Positions 16,009 to 24,402 are shown, counted from the first letter of the stretch. The stretch: DNA of 36,792 nucleotides from Streptomyces malaysiensis subsp. samsunensis (GCF_024519315.1 NZ_JANIIC010000082.1:1-36792); one strand, 5' to 3'. Notes: a model not told the origin generated them from the sequence alone. Numbers and translations: made by a program.

Positions 16009-16734
16009 TCAACGCGTCTGCGGAGGCCAGTTGACCATGCGCTTGGGCCGCGGCGGTGCGTATGTGCGCACCTTCGAGGTGGACAGCCCGAGCCGGACGA
16101 GGGACTCGGCGATCGTCACGGCGGCACTCACTCCGTCGACGACGGGGACCCCGGTACGTTCGGCAACCCGCTCCGTGAGGCCGGACATGCCTCCGCAGCC
16201 CAGGCAGATCACCTCCGCCCGATCGTCCTCCACCGCGCGGGCGGCCTGTTCGACGATCGCGTCGACGGCGGCCCTCTCGTCCCGTTCCAGATCGAGTACG
16301 GCGAGGCCGCTGGCGCGCACGGAGGCGCACCGGGCGCTCAGGCCGGCGACGTGGAGACGCTCCTCGATGAGCGGAACCGTGCGGTCGAGGCTGGTGACGA
16401 CGGAGTAGGAGCGGCCGAGGAATTGGGCGGTGCTCGCGGCGGCCTCGGTGATGTCGACGACGGGCACGTCGAGCAGCTCCTGCAAGCCTTCCCGTCCGTG
16501 CTCGCCGTATCCGGCCTGGATCACGGCGTCGAACGGCTCGGTGTGGGCGCGGACTGCCTCCATCACGGCGACGGCGGCGAGGTAACTCTCGTAGTTGCCC
16601 TCCACGGATTCCGCTCCGAAGGAGGGGGTCAGCGGGACGATCTCGGTACCGGGCGACGCCGCACCGGCCGCCTGCTCACCGATCGAGTCGGTGATGGACT
16701 GCGTGGTGTTCACGTTCACGACGAGGATGCGCAT
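16009..16734 (-). CDS. Allantoin/hydantoin racemase-like protein (Asp/Glu racemase superfamily)
   Basis: This 241-aa protein begins MRILVVNVNTTQSITDSIGE, typical of hydantoin/allantoin racemases. In an allantoin locus the expected role is interconverting allantoin enantiomers so that allantoinase can use all of it. The family uses two cysteines. The second is present (Cys180 in ICLGCGGMSG), but the first position, normally in an A-C-F/G block, reads VIQAGYGEHG (Gly75), so one catalytic Cys is replaced. It may therefore be a one-base isomerase or act on another substrate. It sits between permease and allantoinase on the same strand. The start at 16734 has a weak ribosome site, 44 nt after the permease stop. 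Confidence 0.85.
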   Translation of the reverse strand: MRILVVNVNTTQSITDSIGEQAAGAASPGTEIVPLTPSFGAESVEGNYESYLAAVAVMEAVRAHTEPFDAVIQAGYGEHGREGLQELLDVPVVDITEAAASTAQFLGRSYSVVTSLDRTVPLIEERLHVAGLSARCASVRASGLAVLDLERDERAAVDAIVEQAARAVEDDRAEVICLGCGGMSGLTERVAERTGVPVVDGVSAAVTIAESLVRLGLSTSKVRTYAPPRPKRMVNWPPQTR

Positions 16735-16778
16735 GGATCGGCTTTCTGGACGGATTCCGGTGGGCTCTGCTGACCGGT

Positions 16779-18263
16779 TCACTCGGCGGCGACCGCGATG
16801 GCCTCGCCGTCCACGTCCCGGATCAGGACGTTGCGGTCCGCGATGACGGCGTACAGCCCGGCGCCGAGGATGGCGCCGATGAACCAGGAGAAACCGGCCA
16901 CAGTGTGGAAGGCCGGCACTAGGGCGATGACGACGGCGATCGCCGCGGAGGGCACAAAGGCCCAGACGGCCCGCGGGTTGTAGCCACGGCGGTAGTGGTA
17001 TTCGCCCCGCGCGTCCTCGGTGTAGAGGTCGGGCACGTTCACCCGGGCCCTGCGCAGCAGCCAGTAGTCCGCCATGATCACACCGAAGAGCGGCCCGAGC
17101 AGGGCACCGAGCCCACCGAGGAAGTACTCCACCGCGATCGGGCTGTTGTAGAGGTTCCACGGCAGGATCACCAGTCCGATGACCGCGCTCACCAGGCCGG
17201 CCCGGCGGAAGTTCAGCCGCCGCGGGAAGAGGTTGACCAGCGCGTAGATCGGCGCCACGAAGTTCGCCAGCAGGTTCACCGCGATCGTCAGCGCGATGAG
17301 GGCGAGCGACGCCGCGGCCAGCAGGATCATGTTCGGGATGGTCCTGACGATGTCGGTGGGGCTGGTGATGATCTGGCCGTCGAGCTTGAACTGCGCGCCG
17401 CTGAGGACGACCACGATGACGGCGAAGAAGAGCATGTTCACCGGGATGCCGACGACGTTGCCGCGGACGATGGAACCGCGGCTCCTGGCCGACCGGGTGA
17501 AGTCGCAGAAATTCAGTACGAAGGTCCCGTAGATCACGACCCACAGCGCGGCGCCCTGGAGGACGTGCAGCCACATCGCGCCGCCGGTGAGCGGGTGGCC
17601 GTTGGACAGGGAGATCGATCCTCCCGCCCGGAAGAACATCCAGGCGGCCAGCGCGGACATGGCGATGAGGGTCGTGGGCGCGGCGAAGGCCATGTAACGC
17701 CGGATCATCTGCATGCCGTAACTCACGATGAGGACCTGAAGGAGCCAAAGGATCATGAAGGTGATCCAGCCGAGCGGCGGCTGACCGAGCACGGAGTGCG
17801 CCTGAAGGGCCCGCAGACCCGGGAACATCGCCAGCAACAGGGCATCCAGGACGGAGGAGGCGAGGTAGGTCTGGATGCCGAACCAGGCGATGGCGACGGC
17901 GCCGCGAATACCGGCCGGTATCTTCGCGCCTTTGATGCCGAACGCGATGCGGCTCATGACGGGAAAGGGGACACCCGTTTTGTGCCCCATGAACCCCGAC
18001 AGGGTGAGCAGCAGGAAGAGCAGCAGGGACGCGAGCACGAAGGCCGCCAGAATGCCCCACACGTTCAGGCCGAGCGCGAAGAGACCGATCGCGAACGCGT
18101 AGTTTCCGAGGCTGTGCACATCATTGGCCCAGAGCGTGAAGACGTTGTAGGCGCCCCAGCGGCGCCCTTCCTTCTTGGTCGGAGCGAGATCGTACGTGTA
18201 GAGACCGGAACTGGCGGTGCCATTGGTTTCCACGGACGATCGGTCATCCACAACAGGAGGCAT
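16779..18263 (-). CDS. NCS1-family nucleobase/allantoin:cation symporter
   Basis: This 494-aa membrane protein has about 12 helices. The N-terminal NCS1 signature is present (LAPTKKEGRRWGAYNVFTLW then ANDVHSLGNYAFAIG), as are helix blocks such as GVPFPVMSRIAFGIKGAKIP, FVLNFCDFTRSARSRGSIVR and VIMADYWLLRRARVNVPDLY. NCS1 proteins import allantoin, hydantoins or purine bases with Na+ or H+. Its neighbours make allantoin the likely substrate. ATG 18263 is preceded by GGGAG. Two AllR-type boxes lie 42-77 nt upstream. The racemase gene follows after 44 nt and is probably co-transcribed. Confidence 0.93.
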   Translation of the reverse strand: MPPVVDDRSSVETNGTASSGLYTYDLAPTKKEGRRWGAYNVFTLWANDVHSLGNYAFAIGLFALGLNVWGILAAFVLASLLLFLLLTLSGFMGHKTGVPFPVMSRIAFGIKGAKIPAGIRGAVAIAWFGIQTYLASSVLDALLLAMFPGLRALQAHSVLGQPPLGWITFMILWLLQVLIVSYGMQMIRRYMAFAAPTTLIAMSALAAWMFFRAGGSISLSNGHPLTGGAMWLHVLQGAALWVVIYGTFVLNFCDFTRSARSRGSIVRGNVVGIPVNMLFFAVIVVVLSGAQFKLDGQIITSPTDIVRTIPNMILLAAASLALIALTIAVNLLANFVAPIYALVNLFPRRLNFRRAGLVSAVIGLVILPWNLYNSPIAVEYFLGGLGALLGPLFGVIMADYWLLRRARVNVPDLYTEDARGEYHYRRGYNPRAVWAFVPSAAIAVVIALVPAFHTVAGFSWFIGAILGAGLYAVIADRNVLIRDVDGEAIAVAAE

Positions 18264-18304
18264 ACGGGGCTCCCGGGGCAGGGGGGAAAGGCGCAGTGGG
18301 TAGT

Positions 18305-18319
18305 TTCTGCATACCGGAA
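18305..18319. promoter_or_regulatory. AllR-type operator upstream of the NCS1 permease, site 1
   Basis: TTCTGCATACCGGAA fits the shared TTYYG-N5-CGGAA pattern and is 42 nt before the permease start. Confidence 0.65.
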
Positions 18320-18325
18320 GAATAC

Positions 18326-18340
18326 TTTTGGCATGCAGAA
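18326..18340. promoter_or_regulatory. AllR-type operator upstream of the NCS1 permease, site 2
   Basis: On the plus strand this is TTTTGGCATGCAGAA. Its complement TTCTGCATGCCAAAA matches site 1 well over the first nine bases. The two sites are 21 bp apart centre to centre, two helical turns. Confidence 0.5.
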
Positions 18341-18469
18341 CGTAGTTTTCACCGAGAGCACCGTCAAGAGTCCAGGCGAAATTAAACCGGGACAAGGGCA
18401 AACCGTTGTCAATCGGTCGGAACGCTCCATGTCAAGCCTGGGTGGGTCACCGACCCGGCCGGGTGGATC

Positions 18470-18935
18470 TGAGCGAGCCCTCCGCTGTCAGCGGTCTGCC
18501 GCCGCCTGATGCGCACGCTCGTGGCCTGCGGATATGCCCGTCAGCAGCCCAACCGCCGGTATGCGCTCGGCCCCGACTGGTCGAGGAGTCCGGCGAGACG
18601 GCGAACTTGGCACTGCTGGATGGCGATGAGGTCGTGTACGTGGCGCAGGTTGCTCACCCGTACGGGCAATGCCCGCCACCGCGGAGAAGACGAGCGCGGC
18701 TTCCTGACTGCCCTGGAGGGCATACGCCGCCTCGGGTACGCGGTCGACGACAACGAGCAGAAGATCGGCGATCCGCTGCCTGGCCGCCTCCGTGCCCGCC
18801 CCGCCGACCGCCGTCGCGATCTCGGCCTCGGGCCCCGCAGGCCGAGGAATGCCCTTGCCGTTGAGGGCGGAGGGCCTCGGCACTCTCGCGAGAAAGATCT
18901 GCCCCAATCCGGTCCGACCAGATGCTGCCCGCCGG
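18470..18935 (+). pseudogene. Decayed second IclR/AllR-like regulator gene
   Basis: IclR-family pieces appear in order on the plus strand but in different frames: MRTLVACGYARQQPNRRYAL (end of the helix-turn-helix, about 18509), VEESGETANLALLDGDEVVY (about 18580-18650), RGFLTALEGIRRLGYAVDDN (about 18700-18750), and PTAVAISASGPAGRG (about 18798-18842). The order and wording match the intact IclR protein encoded just downstream on the opposite strand (GETANLALLDGDEVVYVAQ against GETANLAMLDGDQIVYVAQ; DDNEQ against DDGEQ). Several frameshifts and missing blocks make it dead. It is divergent from the NCS1 permease, a usual place for its regulator. Confidence 0.8.
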
Positions 18936-18962
18936 CGGGTTGGGCGCGGGCGGGCAGCACTC

Positions 18963-19754
18963 TCAGCTCAGAGCCGTCGAACTCAGCTCGGCGGACAGGT
19001 CCTCGGCGGCGTTGACCAGCAGTGGCACAGCCCGGTCGATCAAGTCTTGGGTCATCCGCGGCGCGGGGCCGGAGATGGAGAAGGCGATCCTCGACGACAC
19101 GTTGGGGATCTTCACGGCCACACAGCGGACGCCGATCTCCTGCTCGCCGTCGTCGGTGGCGTAGCCGTGCTCGCGGACCCAGGTCAGCTGGTCCTGGAAG
19201 GTCTGCGGGTCGGTGATGGTGTGCTCGGTGTGCTCCGCCATACCGGTACGCCGCAGCAGCGCCCGGACATCGGCCTCGGAGAGGTCGGCGAGCAGCGCCT
19301 TGCCGACGGCCGTGCAGTGCGGCGAGACCCGGCGACCAACCTCGGTGAACATGCGCATCGAGTGCAAGCCCGGCGTCTGCGCGACGTAGACGATCTGATC
19401 GCCGTCGAGCATGGCGAGGTTGGCGGTCTCGCCGAGGAAGTCGACGAGTCTCGCCAGGTGGGGCATGGCCCAGGTGGACAGCATCCGGCCGGCACTCTCG
19501 CCGAGCCGGATCAGTCGGGGGGCGAGCACGTACTCCCGGGACGCCTCCTGGCGTACGTAGCCGAGGTCGACCAGGGTCCGGACCAGCCGGTGGATGGTGG
19601 GCAGCGGCAGGCCGGACGTCTCGGCCAGCCGGGACAGGCTGGCCGAGCCGCCCTGGTCGGCCAGCGCCTCGAGCAGTTCGAAGGTGCGGACGATCGACTG
19701 GACGCCGCCAGATCGCGCCGGAGATGACTCCTCGGGGCCCTGCATTTTTCGCAT
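18963..19754 (-). CDS. allR: IclR-family regulator of the allantoin locus (AllR-like)
   Basis: This 263-aa protein has an N-terminal winged helix (VQSIVRTFELLEALADQGGS … LAETSGLPLPTIHRLVRTLV, residues 18-65). An IclR effector domain follows (GETANLAMLDGDQIVYVAQT; HCTAVGKALLADLSEADVRA; GYATDDGEQEIGVRCVAV). In Streptomyces the IclR protein AllR represses allantoin and glyoxylate genes and is released by a pathway effector (family knowledge). ATG 19754 (MRKMQG) lies inside an AllR-type box, implying autoregulation; a ribosome site is not obvious at normal distance (GAGGAAG is about 13 nt away). It is divergent from the malic enzyme gene. Confidence 0.88.
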   Translation of the reverse strand: MRKMQGPEESSPARSGGVQSIVRTFELLEALADQGGSASLSRLAETSGLPLPTIHRLVRTLVDLGYVRQEASREYVLAPRLIRLGESAGRMLSTWAMPHLARLVDFLGETANLAMLDGDQIVYVAQTPGLHSMRMFTEVGRRVSPHCTAVGKALLADLSEADVRALLRRTGMAEHTEHTITDPQTFQDQLTWVREHGYATDDGEQEIGVRCVAVKIPNVSSRIAFSISGPAPRMTQDLIDRAVPLLVNAAEDLSAELSSTALS

Positions 19755-19761
19755 GGCGAAA
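19747..19761. promoter_or_regulatory. AllR-type operator over the allR start codon
   Basis: TTTCGCATGGCGAAA is a perfect inverted repeat (TTTCGC and GCGAAA around ATG). It covers the start codon of the IclR gene, so bound repressor would block its own transcription or initiation. Confidence 0.75.
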
Positions 19762-19913
19762 GCATACTTCCTCAGTTTGGGCCGCCGCGGGGACTTCGAC
19801 CAGGTCGTGCGGGCGAAGTTCGTCGGGGCAATGGGGCCAGCACCCGGCATCCGGGATCGACCCCTGAGGCCGTCCGATATCCGCCGAGCCGCCAGGCGGC
19901 GGGGGCCTCGGCC

Positions 19914-19928
19914 TTTCGCATGGCGGAA
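19914..19928. promoter_or_regulatory. AllR-type operator in the allR-malic enzyme intergenic region
   Basis: TTTCGCATGGCGGAA differs by a single base from the box over the allR start. It lies 97 nt before the malic enzyme ATG. Confidence 0.75.
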
Positions 19929-19994
19929 GTGCGCACGTTCCCGGGTGACTCGCGGCCGGACGGCTCACTTCCGGAGGCCCTTGGAGCCCTTGAC

Positions 19995-20009
19995 TTCTGC
20001 AATACGGAA
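19995..20009. promoter_or_regulatory. AllR-type operator, malic enzyme proximal site 1
   Basis: TTCTGCAATACGGAA shares TTCTG…CGGAA with the permease box. It is 21 bp from the next site centre to centre, the same spacing as the permease pair. Confidence 0.75.
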
Positions 20010-20015
20010 GTTAGG

Positions 20016-20030
20016 CTCCGCAATATGGAA
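20016..20030. promoter_or_regulatory. AllR-type operator overlapping the malic enzyme start
   Basis: CTCCGCAATATGGAA is a weaker match to the same pattern and contains the ATG (20025-20027) of the malic enzyme gene. Confidence 0.6.
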
Positions 20031-21383
20031 ATCAAGGTTGGTCGTAAGACGACGCCCCCGACTCCTGGCTACTCGATCACCATGCGTGTCGAGGCTCCCG
20101 CGGAGTCCGCGATGGCTTCGACGATCGCCGAAGCCATCGGGGAGGCGGGCGGGGCACTCACCGCGCTCGACGTCGCCGAGCGTCGGGCCGACCGCATGGT
20201 CGTCGATGCCACCTGCGATGCCCGCGACGCGGACCACGCGGAGCAGATCGGCAAGGCCGTGGCCGCCGTCCCCGGGGTCACCGTCCTCGAGGTCAGCGAT
20301 CGGACGTTCCTGGTCCACCTCGGCGGGAAGCTGGAGGTGACGCCGAAGGTCCAGCTCAAGCACCGCGACGACCTATCCCGCGCGTACACCCCCGGCGTGG
20401 CGCGGGTCTGCACGGCGATCGCCGAGAACCCGGCCGACGCCCGCCGCCTGACGATCAAGCGGAACACCGTCGCCGTGGTCACCGACGGCTCGGCCGTGCT
20501 CGGACTGGGCAATATCGGCCCTGAGGCCGCGCTCCCCGTCATGGAGGGCAAGGCCGCGCTGTTCAAGCAGTTCGCGGACATCGACGCTTGGCCGGTCTGC
20601 CTCGACACCCAGGACACCGACGAGATCGTCTCCGTCGTCAAGGCCCTGGCGCCGGTGTACGGCGGGATCAACCTGGAGGACATCTCCGCGCCACGCTGCT
20701 TCGAGATCGAGGCCCGGCTGCGCGAGGCACTGGACATCCCGGTCTTCCACGACGACCAGCACGGCACCGCCATCGTGGTCCTGGCCGCCCTCACCAACGC
20801 CCTTCGCGTCGTGGGCAAGCGCATCGAGGACATCACGATCGTGGTCTCCGGTGTCGGCGCGGCCGGCCATGCGATCATCCGGCTGCTGCACAAGCAGGGC
20901 GTCGGGGAGATCATCGGCTGCGACCGGCGCGGCGTCCTCGACCCCGAGCAGGAGGGGATGGACGACTTCCGGCGGTGGATCGCCGACAACACCAACCGCT
21001 CCGGCCGTCGTGGCACGCTCAGGGAGGCACTGGGCGGCGCCGACGTGTTCATCGGAGTCTCCTCGCCGAACCTCCTCACGGTGGAGGACATCGCGGCGAT
21101 GGACGCGGGCGCGATCGTGTTCGCCCTGGCCAACCCGGACCCGGAGGTCGATCCGACCGCCGCCGGCCGGCACACCGCGGTGGTCGCCACCGGGCGGTCC
21201 GACTACTCCAACCAGATCAACAATGTGCTGGCCTTCCCCGGCTTCTTCCGCGGACTGCTCGACGCGGGCGTCTCGGACATCACCGGCGAGATGATGACCG
21301 CCGCGGCCCGGGCCATCGCCGCCGCCGTGACCCCGCGGCAGCTGTCGGCCGACTCCAACCGGAGCCGGGTCTCCCGGAAGTGA
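20025..21383 (+). CDS. NAD(P)-dependent malic enzyme with N-terminal ACT domain
   Basis: This 452-aa enzyme decarboxylates malate to pyruvate. Residues about 15-85 form an ACT-like regulatory domain (YSITMRVEAPAESAMASTIA … VLEVSDRTFLVHLGGKLEV). The malic domain follows (SRAYTPGVARVC; VTDGSAVLGLGNIGPEAALP; the metal-site block IPVFHDDQHGTAIVVLAAL), then a Rossmann domain (VVSGVGAAGHAIIRLL; FALANPDPEVDP). ATG 20025 is the first good start; it sits in an AllR-type box and has only a weak ribosome site. Three such boxes upstream place it in the allantoin regulon. I infer that it turns malate, made from glyoxylate and acetyl-CoA by malate synthase elsewhere, into pyruvate. Confidence 0.92.
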   Translation: MEIKVGRKTTPPTPGYSITMRVEAPAESAMASTIAEAIGEAGGALTALDVAERRADRMVVDATCDARDADHAEQIGKAVAAVPGVTVLEVSDRTFLVHLGGKLEVTPKVQLKHRDDLSRAYTPGVARVCTAIAENPADARRLTIKRNTVAVVTDGSAVLGLGNIGPEAALPVMEGKAALFKQFADIDAWPVCLDTQDTDEIVSVVKALAPVYGGINLEDISAPRCFEIEARLREALDIPVFHDDQHGTAIVVLAALTNALRVVGKRIEDITIVVSGVGAAGHAIIRLLHKQGVGEIIGCDRRGVLDPEQEGMDDFRRWIADNTNRSGRRGTLREALGGADVFIGVSSPNLLTVEDIAAMDAGAIVFALANPDPEVDPTAAGRHTAVVATGRSDYSNQINNVLAFPGFFRGLLDAGVSDITGEMMTAAARAIAAAVTPRQLSADSNRSRVSRK

Positions 21384-21387
21384 GATC

Positions 21388-21675
21388 GTGCAGATGATCC
21401 AACCGCCACCCGCCAGCGGCCATGTCGTCATCGCGTCGGACAAGTTCAAGGGCTCCTGACCGCCGTCGAGGTCGCCGACCACGTCTCGGCGGGCCTGCGC
21501 GCAGTGATCCCGTCCCTGCCGATCCGCACCATCCCCATCGCTGACGGCGGCGAGTGCACCCTCCAAGCGGCCCTGTCCGCCGGCTTCCTCCGCGTCGACG
21601 TCACCGCCGCAGGACCCACCGGGGAACCGGTGCGGGCCGCGGTCGCGGTCAAGGACCGTACGGCGGTTGCAGAGG
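21388..21675 (+). pseudogene. Glycerate kinase N-terminal remnant (frameshifted, truncated)
   Basis: GTG 21388, with GGAAG 7 nt before it, starts 4 nt after the malic enzyme stop, so it was the next gene of that operon. It reads GHVVIASDKFKGS, then a TGA at 21457. One missing base (CCC read as CC near 21455) would continue as LTAVEVADHVSAGLRAVIPS, LPIRTIPIADGGECTLQAAL and GPTGEPVRAAVAVKDRTAV, the N-terminal quarter of a GlxK/GarK glycerate kinase (about 370 aa). Similarity then ends. Such kinases finish the glyoxylate to glycerate route, fitting the locus. Unlike the other frameshifted genes, it is also truncated and certainly dead. Confidence 0.8.
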
Positions 21676-21929
21676 GCCTTGCAACGCCTTGCCGACGATC
21701 TCCTCGACATTGACAAGGTCCCTGTCGTCAACCACGCGGGCGTTCTTCACGACACCGCCCTGCTCTTCGAGGTCCGCCTTCGCTGATCGCGGAGCAACGA
21801 ACACGGCAGCAGGGCGGCGGAACGGCCAACACACCTGAGCGGAGCGGCGGATGGTACACCGAGGACTTCGCCGACACCGTCGCGTGGCCGTGCACTGCGT
21901 CTGCGGCCCTTCTCTTCCTGTCTTTCTCG
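21676..21929. other. Short unassigned stretch between the kinase remnant and the next gene
   Basis: Both strands of 21649-21790 read as plausible coding fragments with G/C-rich third positions: plus LADDLLDIDKVPVVNHAGVL, minus EEQGGVVKNARVVDDRDLVN. Neither has a start or a recognised family, so I cannot say which strand was coding. No terminator or operator was seen. Confidence 0.3.
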
Positions 21930-23279
21930 TCAACCGACGGCGACGTGCGGCGGGTTTTCCAATTGAGCGGCCACTGTGGTCCAGGTTTCGACGAACGATC
22001 CGTAGGCGGTCTTGATCTCGACCCCGACAGGCAGTTCCGGGCATTCGTTCTCGCCGTTGGTGCCCCAGTTCACCCAGCCTGACTGGCGTCGCTGGACGAC
22101 CTGGAATGCCCCTGAGGCCTGAGAGGTCCACCAGACCATCGCCCGGCGGTACCGGGGGTGGTACTCGACGGTCTTGGTCGCCGGTCCGGCGAAGATCGTC
22201 TCGTCCGCCGGCGCGGACACGTCGACGCCGTCGCGGGCGAACGTCCAGGGCCGGTCGGTCAGGTCGGCCCGGACATGGGACGCTGCCCTGACCTGGCCGA
22301 GGCACTTTCCGATGTCGGCATCGGGCAGGGCACCTTCCCAGGTGCTGAACAGCCGCCAGTACAGATCCCAGTGCGCGGAGTCGAAATCACCGGTGAGCAG
22401 CGACTTGAACGTCTCGAACTTCTCGGTGGCCGATATTCCGGAGGCCAGCAGTTTGCCGACCATGGTCTTCAACTCCTCGGCGTAGGGGTCACCGGCGCGG
22501 TAGCGCGTCCCGTCGTATGCCTCGAAGCGGGTGAAGACGATGTCGCCGGCGCCGCTTTCGAACTCGTCACCCACTGTGATCTTGTTGCTTACGGAGCGTC
22601 CGTTGATCACCGCCTGGAAGTCGTCGACCCGGTAGCTGCGGGTGAAGTACGGCGTGCCGTGGGTGAATCGCCAGTCGATGGAGAAGGTCTTCCCCCGGAG
22701 CTCTTCGAGCAGGCCGTCGGGGACGGTGCCATGCATCCGGTAGTGGTGCAGGACCGGTCCCCGCTCGATCACCTCGATATCGACGGTGGTGTGCTCGGGC
22801 GGGTTGATGAGTCCGTTCTCCGGGGTGAAGAACGGCCCGTAGAAGCCGCCGATGGCGTTGTTGCCCGAGGGCAGGAGGTCCACACCCTCGGCCACGGCGC
22901 CGAAGTGACGCAGTCCCCATTTGGAGGCGCCGGTGCCCTGGGCGGTCCCGGTGCACGTCTCCAGGTCGAAGTAGCCGGTGTCCAGGCGGACGAACGCGTC
23001 TGGTTCCTTGGGTTCGCGTATGCGGATGCCGCCGCCGACACTCTGAGCCGGTCCGGCCAGGGTGAGCTCGACCCGCTGCTCGAAGGAGACGACTGCGACA
23101 AAGGTGGTGCGCCCCGGGGCGGCCGGGGCGGTCAGCCGTTGGCAGAGCACCTCCACGCCGGTGTCGGTGCGGGCGGTCCACAGGTCTCCTTCGAGCGCGG
23201 CGTCGACGGTGAACGTCAGGGGTTCGCTGACGCGGCGGCCCGGAAGAGGGTCGGTGATGACGACGACGGGCAGAGCCAA
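21930..23279 (-). CDS. Uncharacterised 449-aa protein linked to a sugar ABC operon
   Basis: I do not recognise the family. The protein has no signal peptide or membrane helix and is rich in beta-strand, aromatic and charged residues (FTVDAALEGDLWTARTDTGV near 23; YFDLETCTGTAQGTGASKWG near 107; GFYGPFFTPENGLINPPEHT near 145; DWRFTHGTPYFTRSYRVDDF near 200). The pattern resembles galactose-mutarotase-like or polysaccharide-lyase-like beta-sandwiches, where such His/Arg/Tyr blocks face a sugar. TTG 23279 with GAGAGGAG upstream is the likely start, 50 nt after the permease stop. Its place as last gene of a ribose-type ABC operon suggests a role in processing the imported or surface-bound sugar (inference). 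Confidence 0.75.
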   Translation of the reverse strand: MALPVVVITDPLPGRRVSEPLTFTVDAALEGDLWTARTDTGVEVLCQRLTAPAAPGRTTFVAVVSFEQRVELTLAGPAQSVGGGIRIREPKEPDAFVRLDTGYFDLETCTGTAQGTGASKWGLRHFGAVAEGVDLLPSGNNAIGGFYGPFFTPENGLINPPEHTTVDIEVIERGPVLHHYRMHGTVPDGLLEELRGKTFSIDWRFTHGTPYFTRSYRVDDFQAVINGRSVSNKITVGDEFESGAGDIVFTRFEAYDGTRYRAGDPYAEELKTMVGKLLASGISATEKFETFKSLLTGDFDSAHWDLYWRLFSTWEGALPDADIGKCLGQVRAASHVRADLTDRPWTFARDGVDVSAPADETIFAGPATKTVEYHPRYRRAMVWWTSQASGAFQVVQRRQSGWVNWGTNGENECPELPVGVEIKTAYGSFVETWTTVAAQLENPPHVAVG

Positions 23280-23329
23280 CGGTCGCTCCTCTCGCTGCGT
23301 GGGGCGGTGGCTTGGGCCGGGGAGAGTAC

Positions 23330-24402
23330 TCAGCTCCGCTGCGTGGTGGCGGTCGCGGCGCCGGCCGCCGATGGGCGGCGCAGTCGCAGCGGGTGCCGCT
23401 TGAGGCTGTCGATGGCCACCGCGAGGATGATGACGACGCCCTTGATCAGCAGCTGGGTGAAGAACTGGACGTTCATCAGAATGAGTCCCGTGCTCAGCAC
23501 ACCGAGGATGACCGAGCCGACCAGGGTGCCGACGAGGCGTCCGCGCCCGCCCATGAGACTGGTCCCGCCGAGAACGACCGCGGCGATGGCGTCGAGTTCG
23601 TAGCTGGTGCCGGCGGTGGGCTGGGCGGAGACCACGCGCGCGGCGAAGATGACGCCCGCCAGGCCGGCGCAGGCACCGGCGATGGCATACACGGACGTGG
23701 TGACCCGCCGCACGTTGATGCCGGCGAGGCGGGCGGCTTCCGCGTTGCCCCCGACGGCGTAGACATGCTTGCCGTAGCGGGTGCGTTCGAGGGTGAACCA
23801 GGCGACGAGGTAGACGACGACCATGATCACCACGGGCACGGGGATCCCGGCGATGTAGCCGTTGCCGAGGTCACGGAAGTTCAGGACGTTGGAGACGACC
23901 GGCTGACCGTCGGTCATCGTATAGCCCAGGCCGCGCAGGAAGGTCATCGTGCCGAGCGTCACGATGAACGCGGCGAGGGAGAGGTATGCGATCAGCAGGC
24001 CGTTGACGACCCCGGCGGCGGCGCCGACGAGCACACCGGCGACGACAGCGACCGGCGAGGGCAGGCCGGAGGTGGCGGTGAGTACCGCGACGATGCCGGA
24101 GACGGCCACGATCGAGCCGACGGAGAGATCGATCCCGGCGGTGAGGATCACGAAGGTCATACCCGCCGCGAGGATGGCATTGATGGAGATCGACCGGGCG
24201 ATGTTGAGCAGATGTCGACAGTGGCGAAGTTGGGGGCGATGGCCGCCATCAGGGCGGTGAGCACGACAAGGACGACGAGGATGCCCACCCGGTCCCACCA
24301 GTAGGCGAAGTCGAAGCCCGACGAGGTCACCGGCCCGCGCCGCGATTCGACGGTGGGCTCCGGTTTCACCTGGAGCCGAGGGCTGGGAGAGTGGTCACTC
24401 AT
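23330..24402 (-). pseudogene. Ribose-type (RbsC-like) ABC permease with one frameshift
   Basis: The product is a CUT2 permease of about 356 aa: a cytoplasmic leader, then VGILVVLVVLTALMAAIAPN, LLNIARSISINAILAAGMTF, VILTAGIDLSVGSIVAVSGI, the coupling region YAVGGNAEAARLAGINV, and GGTSLMGGRGRLVGTLVGSV. The reading frame shifts at about 24209-24216 (FATVDI to LLNIARS). One added C (…GACATCCTGCTC…) restores it, so this may be a base-calling gap rather than a mutation. ATG 24402 with GGAGAA overlaps the ATPase stop. The rest is undamaged and full length. Confidence 0.85.
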
